Below, one piece after another: positions 8,220 to 17,395 of a stretch of DNA of 64,000 nucleotides. Position 1 is the first letter of the stretch. Every line of letters begins with the position of its first letter. A program made the position numbers and the translations under genes. The DNA is from Paracoccaceae bacterium (GTDB taxonomy: Bacteria > Pseudomonadota > Alphaproteobacteria > Rhodobacterales > Rhodobacteraceae), in NCBI GenBank assembly GCA_024304985.1, contig JAMWZC010000004.1, positions 62,001-126,000 of the forward strand. The letters run 5' to 3'. The notes below the pieces were generated by a model, which saw nothing but the letters and a program-made list of their open reading frames with translations, had not been told where the DNA came from and searched no databases.

Positions 8220-10247
8220 TCAGTCCTTCACACGGATCAGAATGTTCATATATTGATCGACCTTGGCCGTGGCCTTCGGCGGCACGACAACCGTCGAGTC
8301 GACCTGTTCGACGATCGCGGGACCAGTGAATTCGGCCCCCGCCTTCATTTGCGCACGGTCATAAACAGCGGCCTCGCACTTTTCGCCTTTGAACCAGACG
8401 GCCCGTGTGCCTGACGGTTCAGGCGCGTGCTTGACCACCTCGAAAGACGGCAACTTGGCCTTCTGCACCACGCCGGTAGCCTTGACGCCGACGCGGAAAA
8501 TGCTGACGGGTGCGTCTTCACGGCGGAAGTTGTATTCTCGCTCATGCTCGTTGTGAAATCCATTCACCAAGTCCTTGGTGCTGGTGATAGTTGAGGGTGC
8601 AGAGACAGACAGCGACCGCCACTGACCCTGATACATCATCTCGACCGAGCGTTGTAGAACGGTATCTTCTGGCGCCACACCTTCATGGCGCAGCCGCGTC
8701 ACGGCCTCTTTCTCAATCTTGGAAAAGGCAGCTTCCAGATCTTTTGCCGTAGTGGTCGCAGCATCCGCCATGAAACTGTCGGAAAAGTCGTGCTGGATAT
8801 CCACCAAAAGGCATCCCATGGCCGAGGTGACGCCGGGGTTCGGCGGCACGATCACTACCGGAATAGACAACTCCTTCGCGACTGCAGCACCATGAAGGGC
8901 GCCCGCACCGCCAAAGGCGATCAGCGCGAAATCGCGCGGGTCATGGCCGCGGCTGATCGACAGAAGGCGCACGGCGTTGGCCATATTGGCGTTGGCAACA
9001 TCAATGATCGCCTCGGCCGCCTCGTGAAGCTCCATGCCGAAAGGCTCTGCCACAGTCTCGAGCACCGCCTTTTCGGCCAGCGCAGGATCAAGCGTGATGT
9101 CTCCCCCGGCTAGGCTGTAGCCAAGTCGGCCAAGAACCACGTTGGCATCGCTGTTGGTCGCCACCTCGTTCCCGTTGGAGTAACATGCAGGCCCTGGATA
9201 GGCCCCGGCAGATTGCGGCCCGTTGCGCAGCGATCCGCCCTCGTCCTTCCAGGCAAGAGAGCCTCCGCCGGCCCCAATGGTCAGCACCTCGATGCTAGGA
9301 AACCGGATCGGGTAGCCGTATTCGATATACCAATCCTTGGTCACTGTGGATTCGCCCCGGTATGTCAGCGACACATCCGTGCTGGTGCCGCCCATGTCGA
9401 AACCGATGGAGTTCTCATAGCCGCACAGATTACCGATGAATCGGCTGGCGATGGCCCCCGCCGCGATGCCAGATCCAGCCAGGCGCGCCGCGAAATCCTT
9501 GACGCTGGCAGGCGTCATCACCCCACCACCAGAGTGCAGCAGAAGAAGGTCACGGTTGTATCCACCTTCCGCCAGCTTGTCGCTGAGCCGCGAGACGTAG
9601 TCGACAACCACAGGCGATACGACCGCATTGACCATCGTTGTCGAAAACCGCTCATGCTCAAATATCTCAGGCATGATCTCGGACGAGATAGAGATGTGCA
9701 CATCAGGCATGAGCTCACGCAGGATTGAGCGCATGCGAACTTCGTTTTCACCGTTTACATATGAATTGATGAAACACACCGCGACTGCCTTGACGTCGCG
9801 CTTTTTCAGGATCGTGGCGACACGGCGCGCTTCCTCCTCGTCAAGCTTCTGGAGGATCTTTCCGGCTGCGTCCACGCGCTCTTTAACGGTCAAACGGTCC
9901 CGGCGGGGGATATAGGGTTTGGCTACATCCTTGTAGGTGTCCCACAGATCTTCCTTGTTGGAGCGGCGTATCTCTACCACATCGCGAAACCCCTCGGTGC
10001 AAACCATGGCCACGCGCGGTAGCTTACGGGTGATCAGCGCATTCGTGGCAACCGTGGTCCCGTGCGAAAACATCGTCACTTCAGAGAGGTCCACCTTGGC
10101 GTCGGAAACACCCGTCATGATGGCGCGCATGGGGTCGTCCGGCGTTGAAGGTGTCTTTTCGATCCGGATTTGTCCGGTCTCTTCGTCCATAATACAGACG
10201 TCGGTGAAGGTACCGCCGACATCTACTGCGACTCTCGTCTTTGCCAT
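8220..10247 (-). CDS. hyuA: Hydantoinase A / oxoprolinase subunit A family
   Basis: 675 aa. The N-terminus has the actin-like ATPase phosphate loop DVGGTFTDV; the middle has FDMGGTSTDVS, SGGGVM and IGAGGGS; later comes ALIAFGGAGALHG. These are the conserved ATP-binding motifs of HyuA/oxoprolinase. It supplies ATP-dependent activation of the cyclic amide carbonyl and works with HyuB encoded directly downstream. An AraC-family regulator lies 97 bases upstream on the same strand. N-methylhydantoinase and 5-oxoprolinase are the best-known reactions; acetophenone-carboxylase-like chemistry is a remote alternative. Confidence 0.92.
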   Translation of the reverse strand: MAKTRVAVDVGGTFTDVCIMDEETGQIRIEKTPSTPDDPMRAIMTGVSDAKVDLSEVTMFSHGTTVATNALITRKLPRVAMVCTEGFRDVVEIRRSNKEDLWDTYKDVAKPYIPRRDRLTVKERVDAAGKILQKLDEEEARRVATILKKRDVKAVAVCFINSYVNGENEVRMRSILRELMPDVHISISSEIMPEIFEHERFSTTMVNAVVSPVVVDYVSRLSDKLAEGGYNRDLLLLHSGGGVMTPASVKDFAARLAGSGIAAGAIASRFIGNLCGYENSIGFDMGGTSTDVSLTYRGESTVTKDWYIEYGYPIRFPSIEVLTIGAGGGSLAWKDEGGSLRNGPQSAGAYPGPACYSNGNEVATNSDANVVLGRLGYSLAGGDITLDPALAEKAVLETVAEPFGMELHEAAEAIIDVANANMANAVRLLSISRGHDPRDFALIAFGGAGALHGAAVAKELSIPVVIVPPNPGVTSAMGCLLVDIQHDFSDSFMADAATTTAKDLEAAFSKIEKEAVTRLRHEGVAPEDTVLQRSVEMMYQGQWRSLSVSAPSTITSTKDLVNGFHNEHEREYNFRREDAPVSIFRVGVKATGVVQKAKLPSFEVVKHAPEPSGTRAVWFKGEKCEAAVYDRAQMKAGAEFTGPAIVEQVDSTVVVPPKATAKVDQYMNILIRVKD

Positions 10248-10344
10248 CTGCTTTCCCTATCCTTAATTGACACACACCAGGCGCTGGGCATGCGACGCTA
10301 TTCGCCCGCAGCATGGGCGCTCGATTTACATGGAACTTTGGTTA

Positions 10345-11310
10345 TCAGGCGGGGCGAACTAGCGCCGCCAACCGCCTCTTCTTGCGCGTGTCGGTCGGCG
10401 TGCAGCCAAACCTGTTACGGTAGTGTTTGCAGAACTGGGCCTGATCGTAGAAGCCCCATTTGTGCGCGATCTGCGCCATGGTGGAGGTGTCATGCACCAT
10501 TTCCAGCGTCTCGTGACACCGTGTCAGCCGCTTGTCCCGAATATAGCCGGCAACGGAGCAATCATTTTCAGCAAACAGCCCCTGTAAGTACCGCAGGGAT
10601 ATGCCGCAGGATTCCGCAACCAACTGCGGTCCTAGGTTCAGGTTCGCGAGATTGTCGCGTATGAACTGTTCGGCGCGCTGGAGGTGGGCGGCACGGATTG
10701 TCGAAATCGAACTGTCCAGGATGCGGTCATCACTACGCATTGAGAGACAAAGTAGATCCAGCAGATGTTGTCCGGCCATTTCGCGGGCGGCATCGTTGAT
10801 GACATCGATGCTTTCAATAGTGTTCCGCACGGCACCTACGAAAAAAGAACCGATCCCGGACCGCGCATCAAAGGTCAATGCGCTTAGCCGTTCCGTCGGC
10901 CCGACACGCGACTGCACGCTGGCCGTGGGAACCTTCAGCACCCAGAGTTTGTTGCGCTGGCTGTGCGAGAACTCGTAGGGCATGTCTCCCTGTTCGACCA
11001 AAAAACCGCCTGGCGCGCAGCTTGTTTGGCGCGATGCCTGATGAAAATGCACCTCGGCGACATGGGGGATCGTGATCAGCAGACTGTTGTCTTTTTCTTC
11101 TTTGAAATGGCTCTTGTTGCGGCGGTACATAACGCTGTCGCATTCCATCTCGGAAAGCCCCATCACGCCAAGCCCCCAAGACTTCAGAGAGCCCCTGAAA
11201 CGCATGGGATTCTGGCATTCAACGGAGAGCGGAAAATAGGTTTCCGAAATCGTCCGAGACCATACTTTGTTCTTGTCGATGGCATCACAGTGGTCGGTAG
11301 AAAAAAACAT
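10345..11310 (-). CDS. AraC-family transcriptional regulator
   Basis: 321 aa with an AraC C-terminal DNA-binding domain: first helix-turn-helix near VAESCGISLRYLQGLF, second near MAQIAHKWGFYDQAQFCKHYRNRFG, followed by the family's closing P..TR segment. The N-terminal 200 residues resemble the AraC_binding_2 sensor, which usually binds a small-molecule inducer. It lies immediately upstream of hyuA on the same strand and is the likely activator of hyuAB. The first residues (MFFSTDHCDAIDKN) follow an AGGAAAGG-like ribosome-binding site. Confidence 0.88.
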   Translation of the reverse strand: MFFSTDHCDAIDKNKVWSRTISETYFPLSVECQNPMRFRGSLKSWGLGVMGLSEMECDSVMYRRNKSHFKEEKDNSLLITIPHVAEVHFHQASRQTSCAPGGFLVEQGDMPYEFSHSQRNKLWVLKVPTASVQSRVGPTERLSALTFDARSGIGSFFVGAVRNTIESIDVINDAAREMAGQHLLDLLCLSMRSDDRILDSSISTIRAAHLQRAEQFIRDNLANLNLGPQLVAESCGISLRYLQGLFAENDCSVAGYIRDKRLTRCHETLEMVHDTSTMAQIAHKWGFYDQAQFCKHYRNRFGCTPTDTRKKRRLAALVRPA

Positions 11311-11430
11311 CCTTTCCTCCTGTAGGGCGGCTCATCGCGAACGCCGACCCTTGCATCTTTCGTTTAACCCTACCCTATGCGCCTAGACGAAATAGGCGAT
11401 TTGCGCACAAAAGTTTGGAATTCACATCTG

Positions 11431-11748
11431 CTAGACCTTGGCGCTGTCCAGAAATTCCACTTCAATGAAGGCAAATCCTTCATCGTTGCCGCTAAGCACA
11501 TCATGCTCCACGCCAAGATCGCGGAAGTATGGCTCACCAGCCGTCAGCTCTGACCGGGAGACGGCGCCTTCTGCATCCTTGATTTCCAGCACCCCATCTT
11601 GAACGGGCAAGACCACGTAGTCATAGGCATGCCTATGCCACCCTGTGTTGTCGCCACGCTTGGGAAAATACCACTGCGTCACGCGGGTGCGATCATTGTT
11701 AATCAGAACCGTCGGAATTGCAGTTCCGCTCTTGGTTGCATCACACAT
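11431..11748 (-). CDS. Small cupin-domain protein
   Basis: 105 aa from the ATG at 11748 (AAGGA upstream); an upstream in-frame ATG at 11829 would add 27 unconserved residues. A single cupin barrel is indicated by HRHAYDYVVLPVQDG with the metal-binding pattern H-x-H (GWHRH) and a second motif around DLGVEHDVLSG. Such single-domain cupins bind a metal and act as isomerases, dioxygenases or sensors. It sits between the AraC gene and the AEC carrier in the leftward part of the catabolic locus. Confidence 0.75.
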   Translation of the reverse strand: MCDATKSGTAIPTVLINNDRTRVTQWYFPKRGDNTGWHRHAYDYVVLPVQDGVLEIKDAEGAVSRSELTAGEPYFRDLGVEHDVLSGNDEGFAFIEVEFLDSAKV

Positions 11749-12029
11749 TGCTCGTCCTTTCCGCATCCAAAACTTCGCCCATGACGCCTGCAGTCGGGAT
11801 GAAAGGTATGGCCATGGCTCAAGCATCACTTAGCCTTGATCCATGCTAGCCACCGAAAAGGCTTGCGTCGAATGATTTTGCCGAACACAGCCAGCCAAAT
11901 GATCCCTTGCCCCTATCGAAGGTCCCAGAGACGACCGACGGCTCGCCCTCTCGTGGCTGAAGTCATCTTGGTAGTGTAGGAAGGCACTCGCTACACTGAA
12001 AAGCTACTGTTCGTCGCACTGCGCCCCAC

Positions 12030-12944
12030 TCAGGCAAGCAACGAAATGACAGCAGGCAGCGAGATCGCTGAAAAGGCAGTGCCGAAAAGGACAGTGCGGG
12101 CAGCAAGGGGAACACTGATGCCTTCCGCCCGCGCCATGACGTAGACATTCGCAGCAGGGGGTAAGGCACCCATGATGATGGCCGTTGCGACCCAGAGCGG
12201 GTCAAAGCCGGACACCAGCGTAAAGGCCAACGCCACAGCGACCGGGTGACCGACCAGCTTGATCCCAAGACAGGCCCCAAGCCGGGCTCCCATCTGCCCC
12301 CCCCGATTGCGCGCCAGCGTAAGCCCAAGTGAGAACAGCGCTGCGGGCGCCGCAGCATGCTGAAATCCGGTTAAGGGCGTGTCCAGAAAAATAGGTAGCG
12401 TCCAGCCGGTTCTAGCAAACAGCAGCCCCGCTAGCGTGGCCAGAATAAAAGGATGCGTCACGACCTTTTTCAGCGACTGCACAATGCGCACCGATCCTCG
12501 TGACCCGCTGGCGATCATTGCGGGCCAGATTGTGAAGATCAGCAGCACGTCGGCGCAAAAGATAAAAGCCGCGGGCGCTCCAGCCGCCGGACCAAGGACC
12601 GCAACGGTCAAAGCTGGCCCCATGTAGCCAATATTTGAGTAGCTTGCCGCCAAACCGAATACGGCCGGATGATCACCCGTCGTGTTTCCTCGCCCGATCA
12701 GCCAGCCAAGCAGAAACATCATTGCGGTCATCGCTGTCGTCACAGCCAGGAAGGCGAACAGGCTCGCAGCACTAGGTGGCACCACACGCACGGATTGAAA
12801 TAGCAAGGCAGGCAGCGCTAGGTAGAAAATGAATGCATCCAGCCAGCGCTGCTGCTCAGCTCCATGGCGCAGTAGGATCTGAGCAGCAACGCCCGCAAAT
12901 ATATAGATAAAAAACGGAGCAATGAGACCGAGACCAACAATCAT
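12030..12944 (-). CDS. AEC-family (auxin efflux carrier type) membrane transporter
   Basis: 304 aa with about ten hydrophobic segments; the central charged linker and the repeat of two five-helix bundles are typical of the auxin efflux carrier/malonate transporter family. In bacteria these proteins move small carboxylates such as malonate across the inner membrane. The N-terminus (MIVGLGLIAPFFIYIFAGV) is membrane segment 1 without a cleaved signal. It lies downstream of the lysR gene on the same strand and may export or import an acid product of ring opening, which is inference. Confidence 0.85.
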   Translation of the reverse strand: MIVGLGLIAPFFIYIFAGVAAQILLRHGAEQQRWLDAFIFYLALPALLFQSVRVVPPSAASLFAFLAVTTAMTAMMFLLGWLIGRGNTTGDHPAVFGLAASYSNIGYMGPALTVAVLGPAAGAPAAFIFCADVLLIFTIWPAMIASGSRGSVRIVQSLKKVVTHPFILATLAGLLFARTGWTLPIFLDTPLTGFQHAAAPAALFSLGLTLARNRGGQMGARLGACLGIKLVGHPVAVALAFTLVSGFDPLWVATAIIMGALPPAANVYVMARAEGISVPLAARTVLFGTAFSAISLPAVISLLA

Positions 12945-13052
12945 ACCACGGCTTTCAGAAAGCCGGACGTGTGCCGCACCATTGCTTCGTTTCCATCGGT
13001 CATGGCGGAGAGTCTATCGTCGATACACTGGCACCGCACAAGTGCTGGTCGA

Positions 13053-13967
13053 TCAGAATTGCAGCTTGGGAGACAGGAAGGCAGAGGAAAAATACGACTT
13101 GAGCGCCTTCATCGCAGGAGTCAGCGCCGTGGCACGATTGAAGGCAAGGCCCACATCCATCGTGGGCACCTCAACATCCGTGGACACTGTTTCGATGCGC
13201 CGCCCCTCCAGTGACCAAGGGCGATATACCATGTCCGACAGAATCGTGACCCCCTGCCCGTTGGCGACAAGCGAACGCACGGCCTCAACAGAAGAGGTGC
13301 GAAGCTTGATGTTCGGATGGGCATTGTAGCGGTTCCAGTATTTCATGCTCGAATGAGCCGCTTCGTCCACGGTCAGCATCACGTAGGGCTCCTGCGCGAT
13401 CCGGCTCAACGGCACCTCTCCGCCATCACAGAAAGGGTGACCGGCGGGCACCCAGACACGCCGGGGTGATTTTAGCAGCGTCAGCGTTTCGATCCCCTCG
13501 CGGTTGATATTGGAGGTAAGCGCGACGGCCATGTCAATCTGGCCGCGCAACAGCTGTTCCTCAATGCTTTGGCGGTTCAACTCGACGATCCGTATTTCCA
13601 TGCGCGGGTAGAGCTGAGACAAACGACCTAGATGATAGGGAAGGAAGTAGCCGATGACCGTATAGGTAGCCGCAACTGTCAGCGCTCCGCCGATATCCGA
13701 CTCGCCACGATCGATCTGATGTGCGGCATCCACCTTTTCCAGGATATCACGCGCCACCTGCAGAAATTCGCGCCCAGCCTTGGTCAATTCCATGCCTTGC
13801 GCCCGCCGCTCGAAAAGCGTGACGCCCAGAATTGCCTCAAGTTCACGCACTGATCCTGTCACGGAAGATTGCGAAATGGACAGAAGTTTGGCCGCACGAC
13901 TGACCTGCCCAGTGTCCGCCGTCGCGACAAAGTACTTCAAGTGCTTGAAATTCATAAGCTTACTCAC
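13053..13967 (-). CDS. LysR-family transcriptional regulator
   Basis: 304 aa: N-terminal winged helix-turn-helix (MNFKHLKYFVATADTGQVSRA, with SISQSSVTGSVRELE as the recognition region) and a C-terminal periplasmic-binding-like effector domain. It is divergently transcribed from pxpA, with only 122 bases between the starts, and a perfect dyad (13991-14013) lies in that gap, so it very probably controls the pxpA-pxpC operon and itself. The start could be the first Met or the second (MNFK) four codons later. Confidence 0.9.
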   Translation of the reverse strand: MSKLMNFKHLKYFVATADTGQVSRAAKLLSISQSSVTGSVRELEAILGVTLFERRAQGMELTKAGREFLQVARDILEKVDAAHQIDRGESDIGGALTVAATYTVIGYFLPYHLGRLSQLYPRMEIRIVELNRQSIEEQLLRGQIDMAVALTSNINREGIETLTLLKSPRRVWVPAGHPFCDGGEVPLSRIAQEPYVMLTVDEAAHSSMKYWNRYNAHPNIKLRTSSVEAVRSLVANGQGVTILSDMVYRPWSLEGRRIETVSTDVEVPTMDVGLAFNRATALTPAMKALKSYFSSAFLSPKLQF

Positions 13968-13990
13968 AGTGTCAGGCAGTAACTTCTGAT

Positions 13991-14013
13991 CATTATCTGA
14001 AAACTCGATAATG
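13991..14013. promoter_or_regulatory. Dyad operator between lysR and pxpA
   Basis: CATTATC (13991-13997), nine bases, then GATAATG (14007-14013): a perfect 7-bp inverted repeat in the divergent lysR-pxpA gap. The T-N11-A pattern of LysR boxes fits inside it. Binding by the adjacent LysR regulator is inferred from position. Confidence 0.6.
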
Positions 14014-14089
14014 CATCAATGAAAAAATGAAATATCAATTTTGTCTTGGGATGCGATGGTATGGCCCATACCAACAGAAGGACTTGACC

Positions 14090-14869
14090 ATGAAAGAAGC
14101 AGTCGATCTGAATTGCGACATGGGCGAAGGTTTCGGCCAATGGGTGCTTGGCGACGCGCCAGACGACGAAATCATGCAGATCATCAGTTCCGCGAATATA
14201 GCCGCAGGCTTTCACGCGGGCGATCCGAACTCAATGGATCGCGTGGTGAAGCTCGCACAGGCGTATGGCGTCGGTCTTGGGGCGCATCCGGGCTATGCCG
14301 ATCTTCAGGGTTTCGGACGGCGGTACATCAAGACGGATGTGGCCGAACTGATAAACGATATCATCTACCAGATCGGGGCCATTCGCGAATTCGGGCGGCG
14401 TTATGGTGCCCCACTGCAGCACGTAAAACTGCATGGCGCGCTTTACATGGAGGCGGCAGCGAACGAGGATCTATCAGAAATGCTGGTCGACACGCTCCAA
14501 GCCACCAGTCCCGACTCTTTGCTGTTCTGCATGGGAATCTCCAAAACCTATGCCGCGGCCAAGCGGGCCGGCCATCCGGTGATCCGCGAATTCTACGCCG
14601 ACCGCGATTATGACAATTCGGGATCCATAGTATTCCGACGGCAGGTTGGCCGCTCGGATCCAGAACAGATCGCTGCAAAATGCGTCAAGGCTTGCAAGAC
14701 AGGCAAGGTTACCACCGTCGAGGGCGACGAGATCGACATCGCATTTGAATCGATTTGTTTTCACTCCGACACACCGGGGGCGCTGGTCATGGGGCAATCC
14801 ATCCGGGCTGGCCTACAGGACGCAGGCATCCGCATCGCCACGGCGGCAGAAATAGCAAAAACCCTTTGA
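14090..14869 (+). CDS. pxpA: LamB/YcsF family, 5-oxoprolinase subunit A-like
   Basis: 259 aa. The N-terminus VDLNCDMGEGFGQW is the family signature; HPGYADLQGFGRR and the HGALY motif follow. PxpA is the ring-opening subunit of the prokaryotic 5-oxoprolinase PxpABC. The ATG at 14090 is preferred because the signature begins there and AGAAGGA precedes it; a longer frame from 14027 adds 21 unconserved residues. It is the first gene of a rightward operon with a biotin carrier, a biotin carboxylase, PxpB and PxpC, which is a richer set than the three-gene oxoprolinase. Confidence 0.92.
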   Translation: MKEAVDLNCDMGEGFGQWVLGDAPDDEIMQIISSANIAAGFHAGDPNSMDRVVKLAQAYGVGLGAHPGYADLQGFGRRYIKTDVAELINDIIYQIGAIREFGRRYGAPLQHVKLHGALYMEAAANEDLSEMLVDTLQATSPDSLLFCMGISKTYAAAKRAGHPVIREFYADRDYDNSGSIVFRRQVGRSDPEQIAAKCVKACKTGKVTTVEGDEIDIAFESICFHSDTPGALVMGQSIRAGLQDAGIRIATAAEIAKTL

Positions 14870-14895
14870 TCGCATAATTCAAGCAGGAGACCAAC

Positions 14896-15132
14896 ATGGC
14901 GCAGGTTCTTTCACCCGTTCCCGGCACATTCTACACTCAGGCTGCACCGGGCGAACCGGTGTTCAAAAAGCCGGGCGATCTTGTCGCAACCGGTGACATA
15001 ATCGGACTGATCGAGGTGATGAAGACCTTCATCGAAGTCAAGGCAGAGACATCGGGCACCTTCAAGGGTTACATGGCCGAGGATGGCGCGGCGATCAGCG
15101 CAGGCGAGCCCCTCGCTGAGCTTGAGGCCTGA
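14896..15132 (+). CDS. Biotin carboxyl carrier protein
   Basis: 78 aa, a stand-alone biotinyl domain. The biotin-accepting lysine is in IEVMKTF, the usual E-(V/A)-M-K-(L/T) hairpin, flanked by GDLVATGD and GEPLAELE. It shuttles carboxybiotin between the biotin carboxylase encoded 3 bases downstream and a carboxyltransferase, here probably PxpB/PxpC. It lacks the N-terminal extension of the AccB used for fatty acid synthesis, so it is a dedicated pathway carrier. GGAGA precedes the ATG. Confidence 0.9.
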   Translation: MAQVLSPVPGTFYTQAAPGEPVFKKPGDLVATGDIIGLIEVMKTFIEVKAETSGTFKGYMAEDGAAISAGEPLAELEA

Positions 15133-15135
15133 GAC

Positions 15136-16503
15136 ATGCCCATCGAACGCTTGCTGATTGCCAACCGTGGTGAAATCGCGGTGCGTATAATCCGCGCGGC
15201 AAAGGCAATGGGAATCCATACCATCCAGGCCCATTCTGAGGCCGACGCTGACATGCTGGCCGTGCGGATGGCGGATGAAACCGTGTGCATCGGCCCCGCC
15301 CAGGCGGCGCAATCCTATCTGAACATCGGCGCAGTGGTGGCGGCGGCAAAGGCAACCCATGCGGATGCGGTTCATCCTGGTTACGGCTTTCTGGCAGAAA
15401 ATGCAGGATTCGTGCGCGCGCTGGATGCGGCGGGTATCACCTTTGTGGGTCCCTCGGCTGAAACCATCGACCGGATGGGCGACAAAGTAGCAGCGCGGCA
15501 GGCTGCGGAAGCTGCGGGCGTGCCGGTGGTGCCGGGCTCAAGGGGGCGGCTGGATACTGTGGAGGATGCCGCGACCGTGGCTGCCTCACTTGGCTACCCT
15601 GTGATGATCAAGGCTGCTGCGGGTGGCGGCGGCAAAGGCATCCGTATCGTTCAGACCGAAGAAGAACTGCGTAAAATGGCACCGCAGGCGCAGGCCGAGG
15701 CTAAAGCGGCTTTTGGGGATGGAGGTCTGTATCTGGAGCGTGCGATAAAATCACCGCGCCACATCGAAGTACAGATCATGGGCGACGGGAATGATGCCGT
15801 CCACTATTTCGAGCGTGAATGTTCCATGCAACGACGACGCCAGAAGGTCTGGGAAGAAGCCGGCGCCGCCTGTCTCGACGAAACAACTCGCTCTCAACTG
15901 TGCGATACCGCAGTGGCTCTGGCCAAGGCCGTGAATTACGTTGGCGCTGGTACGCTGGAATACCTTTATGACAGCGAAACCAAGGAGTTCTTCTTCATCG
16001 AGATGAACACCCGCATCCAAGTGGAGCATCCGGTCACAGAAATGCTGACCGGCACCGATCTCGTGCAAGAGATGATCCATGTGGCGGGCGGCGGCAAGTT
16101 GCGCCGAACACAAAAGGACATCACCCGCACAGGTCACTCCATTGAGGTCCGGTTGAACGCTGAAGACCCGATGATGCAGTTCCTGCCCTTCCCCGGACAG
16201 GTCAGCGGTCTGCGCATCCCCGAGGGTGAGGGCATACGTTTCGATCACTTCCTTTACGACGGCTACCAAGTGCCACCGTTCTACGACTCGCTTCTGGGCA
16301 AGCTGATCGTGCATGGCAAAAACCGTGAAACAGCCATTGCCCTGTTGATCACCGCTCTGGAAGGGTTGGAGATTGGCGGCCTCAAGACAACCAAAGCCCT
16401 GCATCTTGCGTTAGCGCGCGATGCATCCGTGCGGGCGGACGATTTCCATACGCAATGGCTCGAACCTTGGCTGGCTGCGGGCAATCTCAAACCTATCCAC
16501 TAA
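15136..16503 (+). CDS. Biotin carboxylase
   Basis: 455 aa, full length for a stand-alone biotin carboxylase. Domains: biotin carboxylase N-terminal (ERLLIANRGEIAVRIIRAA), ATP-grasp with the glycine-rich loop AAGGGGKGIRIV, catalytic EMNTRIQVEHPVTE, and the biotin carboxylase C-terminal domain. It carboxylates the biotin of the carrier using bicarbonate and ATP. It begins 3 bases after the carrier gene. The pairing with AHS1/AHS2-type subunits rather than an acyl-CoA carboxyltransferase resembles a split urea carboxylase. Confidence 0.93.
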   Translation: MPIERLLIANRGEIAVRIIRAAKAMGIHTIQAHSEADADMLAVRMADETVCIGPAQAAQSYLNIGAVVAAAKATHADAVHPGYGFLAENAGFVRALDAAGITFVGPSAETIDRMGDKVAARQAAEAAGVPVVPGSRGRLDTVEDAATVAASLGYPVMIKAAAGGGGKGIRIVQTEEELRKMAPQAQAEAKAAFGDGGLYLERAIKSPRHIEVQIMGDGNDAVHYFERECSMQRRRQKVWEEAGAACLDETTRSQLCDTAVALAKAVNYVGAGTLEYLYDSETKEFFFIEMNTRIQVEHPVTEMLTGTDLVQEMIHVAGGGKLRRTQKDITRTGHSIEVRLNAEDPMMQFLPFPGQVSGLRIPEGEGIRFDHFLYDGYQVPPFYDSLLGKLIVHGKNRETAIALLITALEGLEIGGLKTTKALHLALARDASVRADDFHTQWLEPWLAAGNLKPIH

Positions 16504-16519
16504 TCACAGGAGGCAAATC

Positions 16520-17395
16520 GTGAAGACACGCTATACCTATGGTGGCGACGAACACATCTATGTCGAGATGGACGATGAAATGTCGCTGGACGCGTTTTTC
16601 AAATCCCTGTCGATGAGCAACGCTGTGCGTGACGCCAAGATCAAGGGCGTGACAGAAATCTGTCCCGCGAACGCGTCCTTCCAGGTCCGTTTCGACCCCG
16701 ATGTCATTTCCCCCGACGAGATGATGAAAAAGGTCAAGGAACTCGAACACCGGGCAGAGGACGCTGAAAAACGCCTGAGGACCAGGATCATCGAAATTCC
16801 CGTCTACTATCAGGATCCCTGGACGCATGAGACCTTGATGCGGTTCCGCGAGCGCCATCAAGACCCATCGGGAACAGACCTCGACTATGCTGCCAGGATC
16901 AACGGCTTCGACAGTGTGGAAGCCTTCATCGAGGCGCATCATTCGCAGCCGTGGTTCGTGTCGATGGTGGGCTTTGTGGCGGGGCTACCCTTTCTCTATC
17001 AGTTGGTCGAACGCGAAAAACAGCTTCAGGTGCCCAAATACCTGCGGCCTCGCACGGACACGCCTAAACTTACGGTGGGCTATGGCGGCTGCTTCTCATG
17101 CATCTACTCGGTGCGGGGCGCCGGCGGCTATCAGATGTTTGGCGTGACCCCGATGCCGATCTTCGATCCCGAACTGAAGCAAAGTTACCTAAACGATTTC
17201 ATGGTCTTCTTCAAACCAGGTGACATCGTGAAGTGGAAGCCGATCGACCGCGGCGAATACGACCGCATCTTGGCCGAGGTCGAGGCAGACACCTACCTGC
17301 CGCGGATCGCCGAGGTCGATTTCGATCTTGATGCCTTCAATGCGGACATGCCCGGCACCAACGCCAAGCTGATGGAGGCGCTCAATGTCGCTTAA
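16520..17395 (+). CDS. pxpB: AHS1 domain protein, 5-oxoprolinase subunit B-like
   Basis: 291 aa. The C-terminal part (FVAGLPFLYQL and the glycine-rich VGYGGCFSCIYSVRGAGGYQMFG) is the AHS1/KipI fold shared by PxpB and by the first half of the urea carboxylase carboxyltransferase domain. The start is GTG at 16520 with a perfect AGGAGG at 16508-16513; the open frame reaches back into the preceding gene but that part is a shadow. Overlaps pxpC by 11 bases. In urea amidolyase this fold, with AHS2, transfers the carboxyl group from biotin to the amide substrate. Confidence 0.88.
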   Translation: MKTRYTYGGDEHIYVEMDDEMSLDAFFKSLSMSNAVRDAKIKGVTEICPANASFQVRFDPDVISPDEMMKKVKELEHRAEDAEKRLRTRIIEIPVYYQDPWTHETLMRFRERHQDPSGTDLDYAARINGFDSVEAFIEAHHSQPWFVSMVGFVAGLPFLYQLVEREKQLQVPKYLRPRTDTPKLTVGYGGCFSCIYSVRGAGGYQMFGVTPMPIFDPELKQSYLNDFMVFFKPGDIVKWKPIDRGEYDRILAEVEADTYLPRIAEVDFDLDAFNADMPGTNAKLMEALNVA

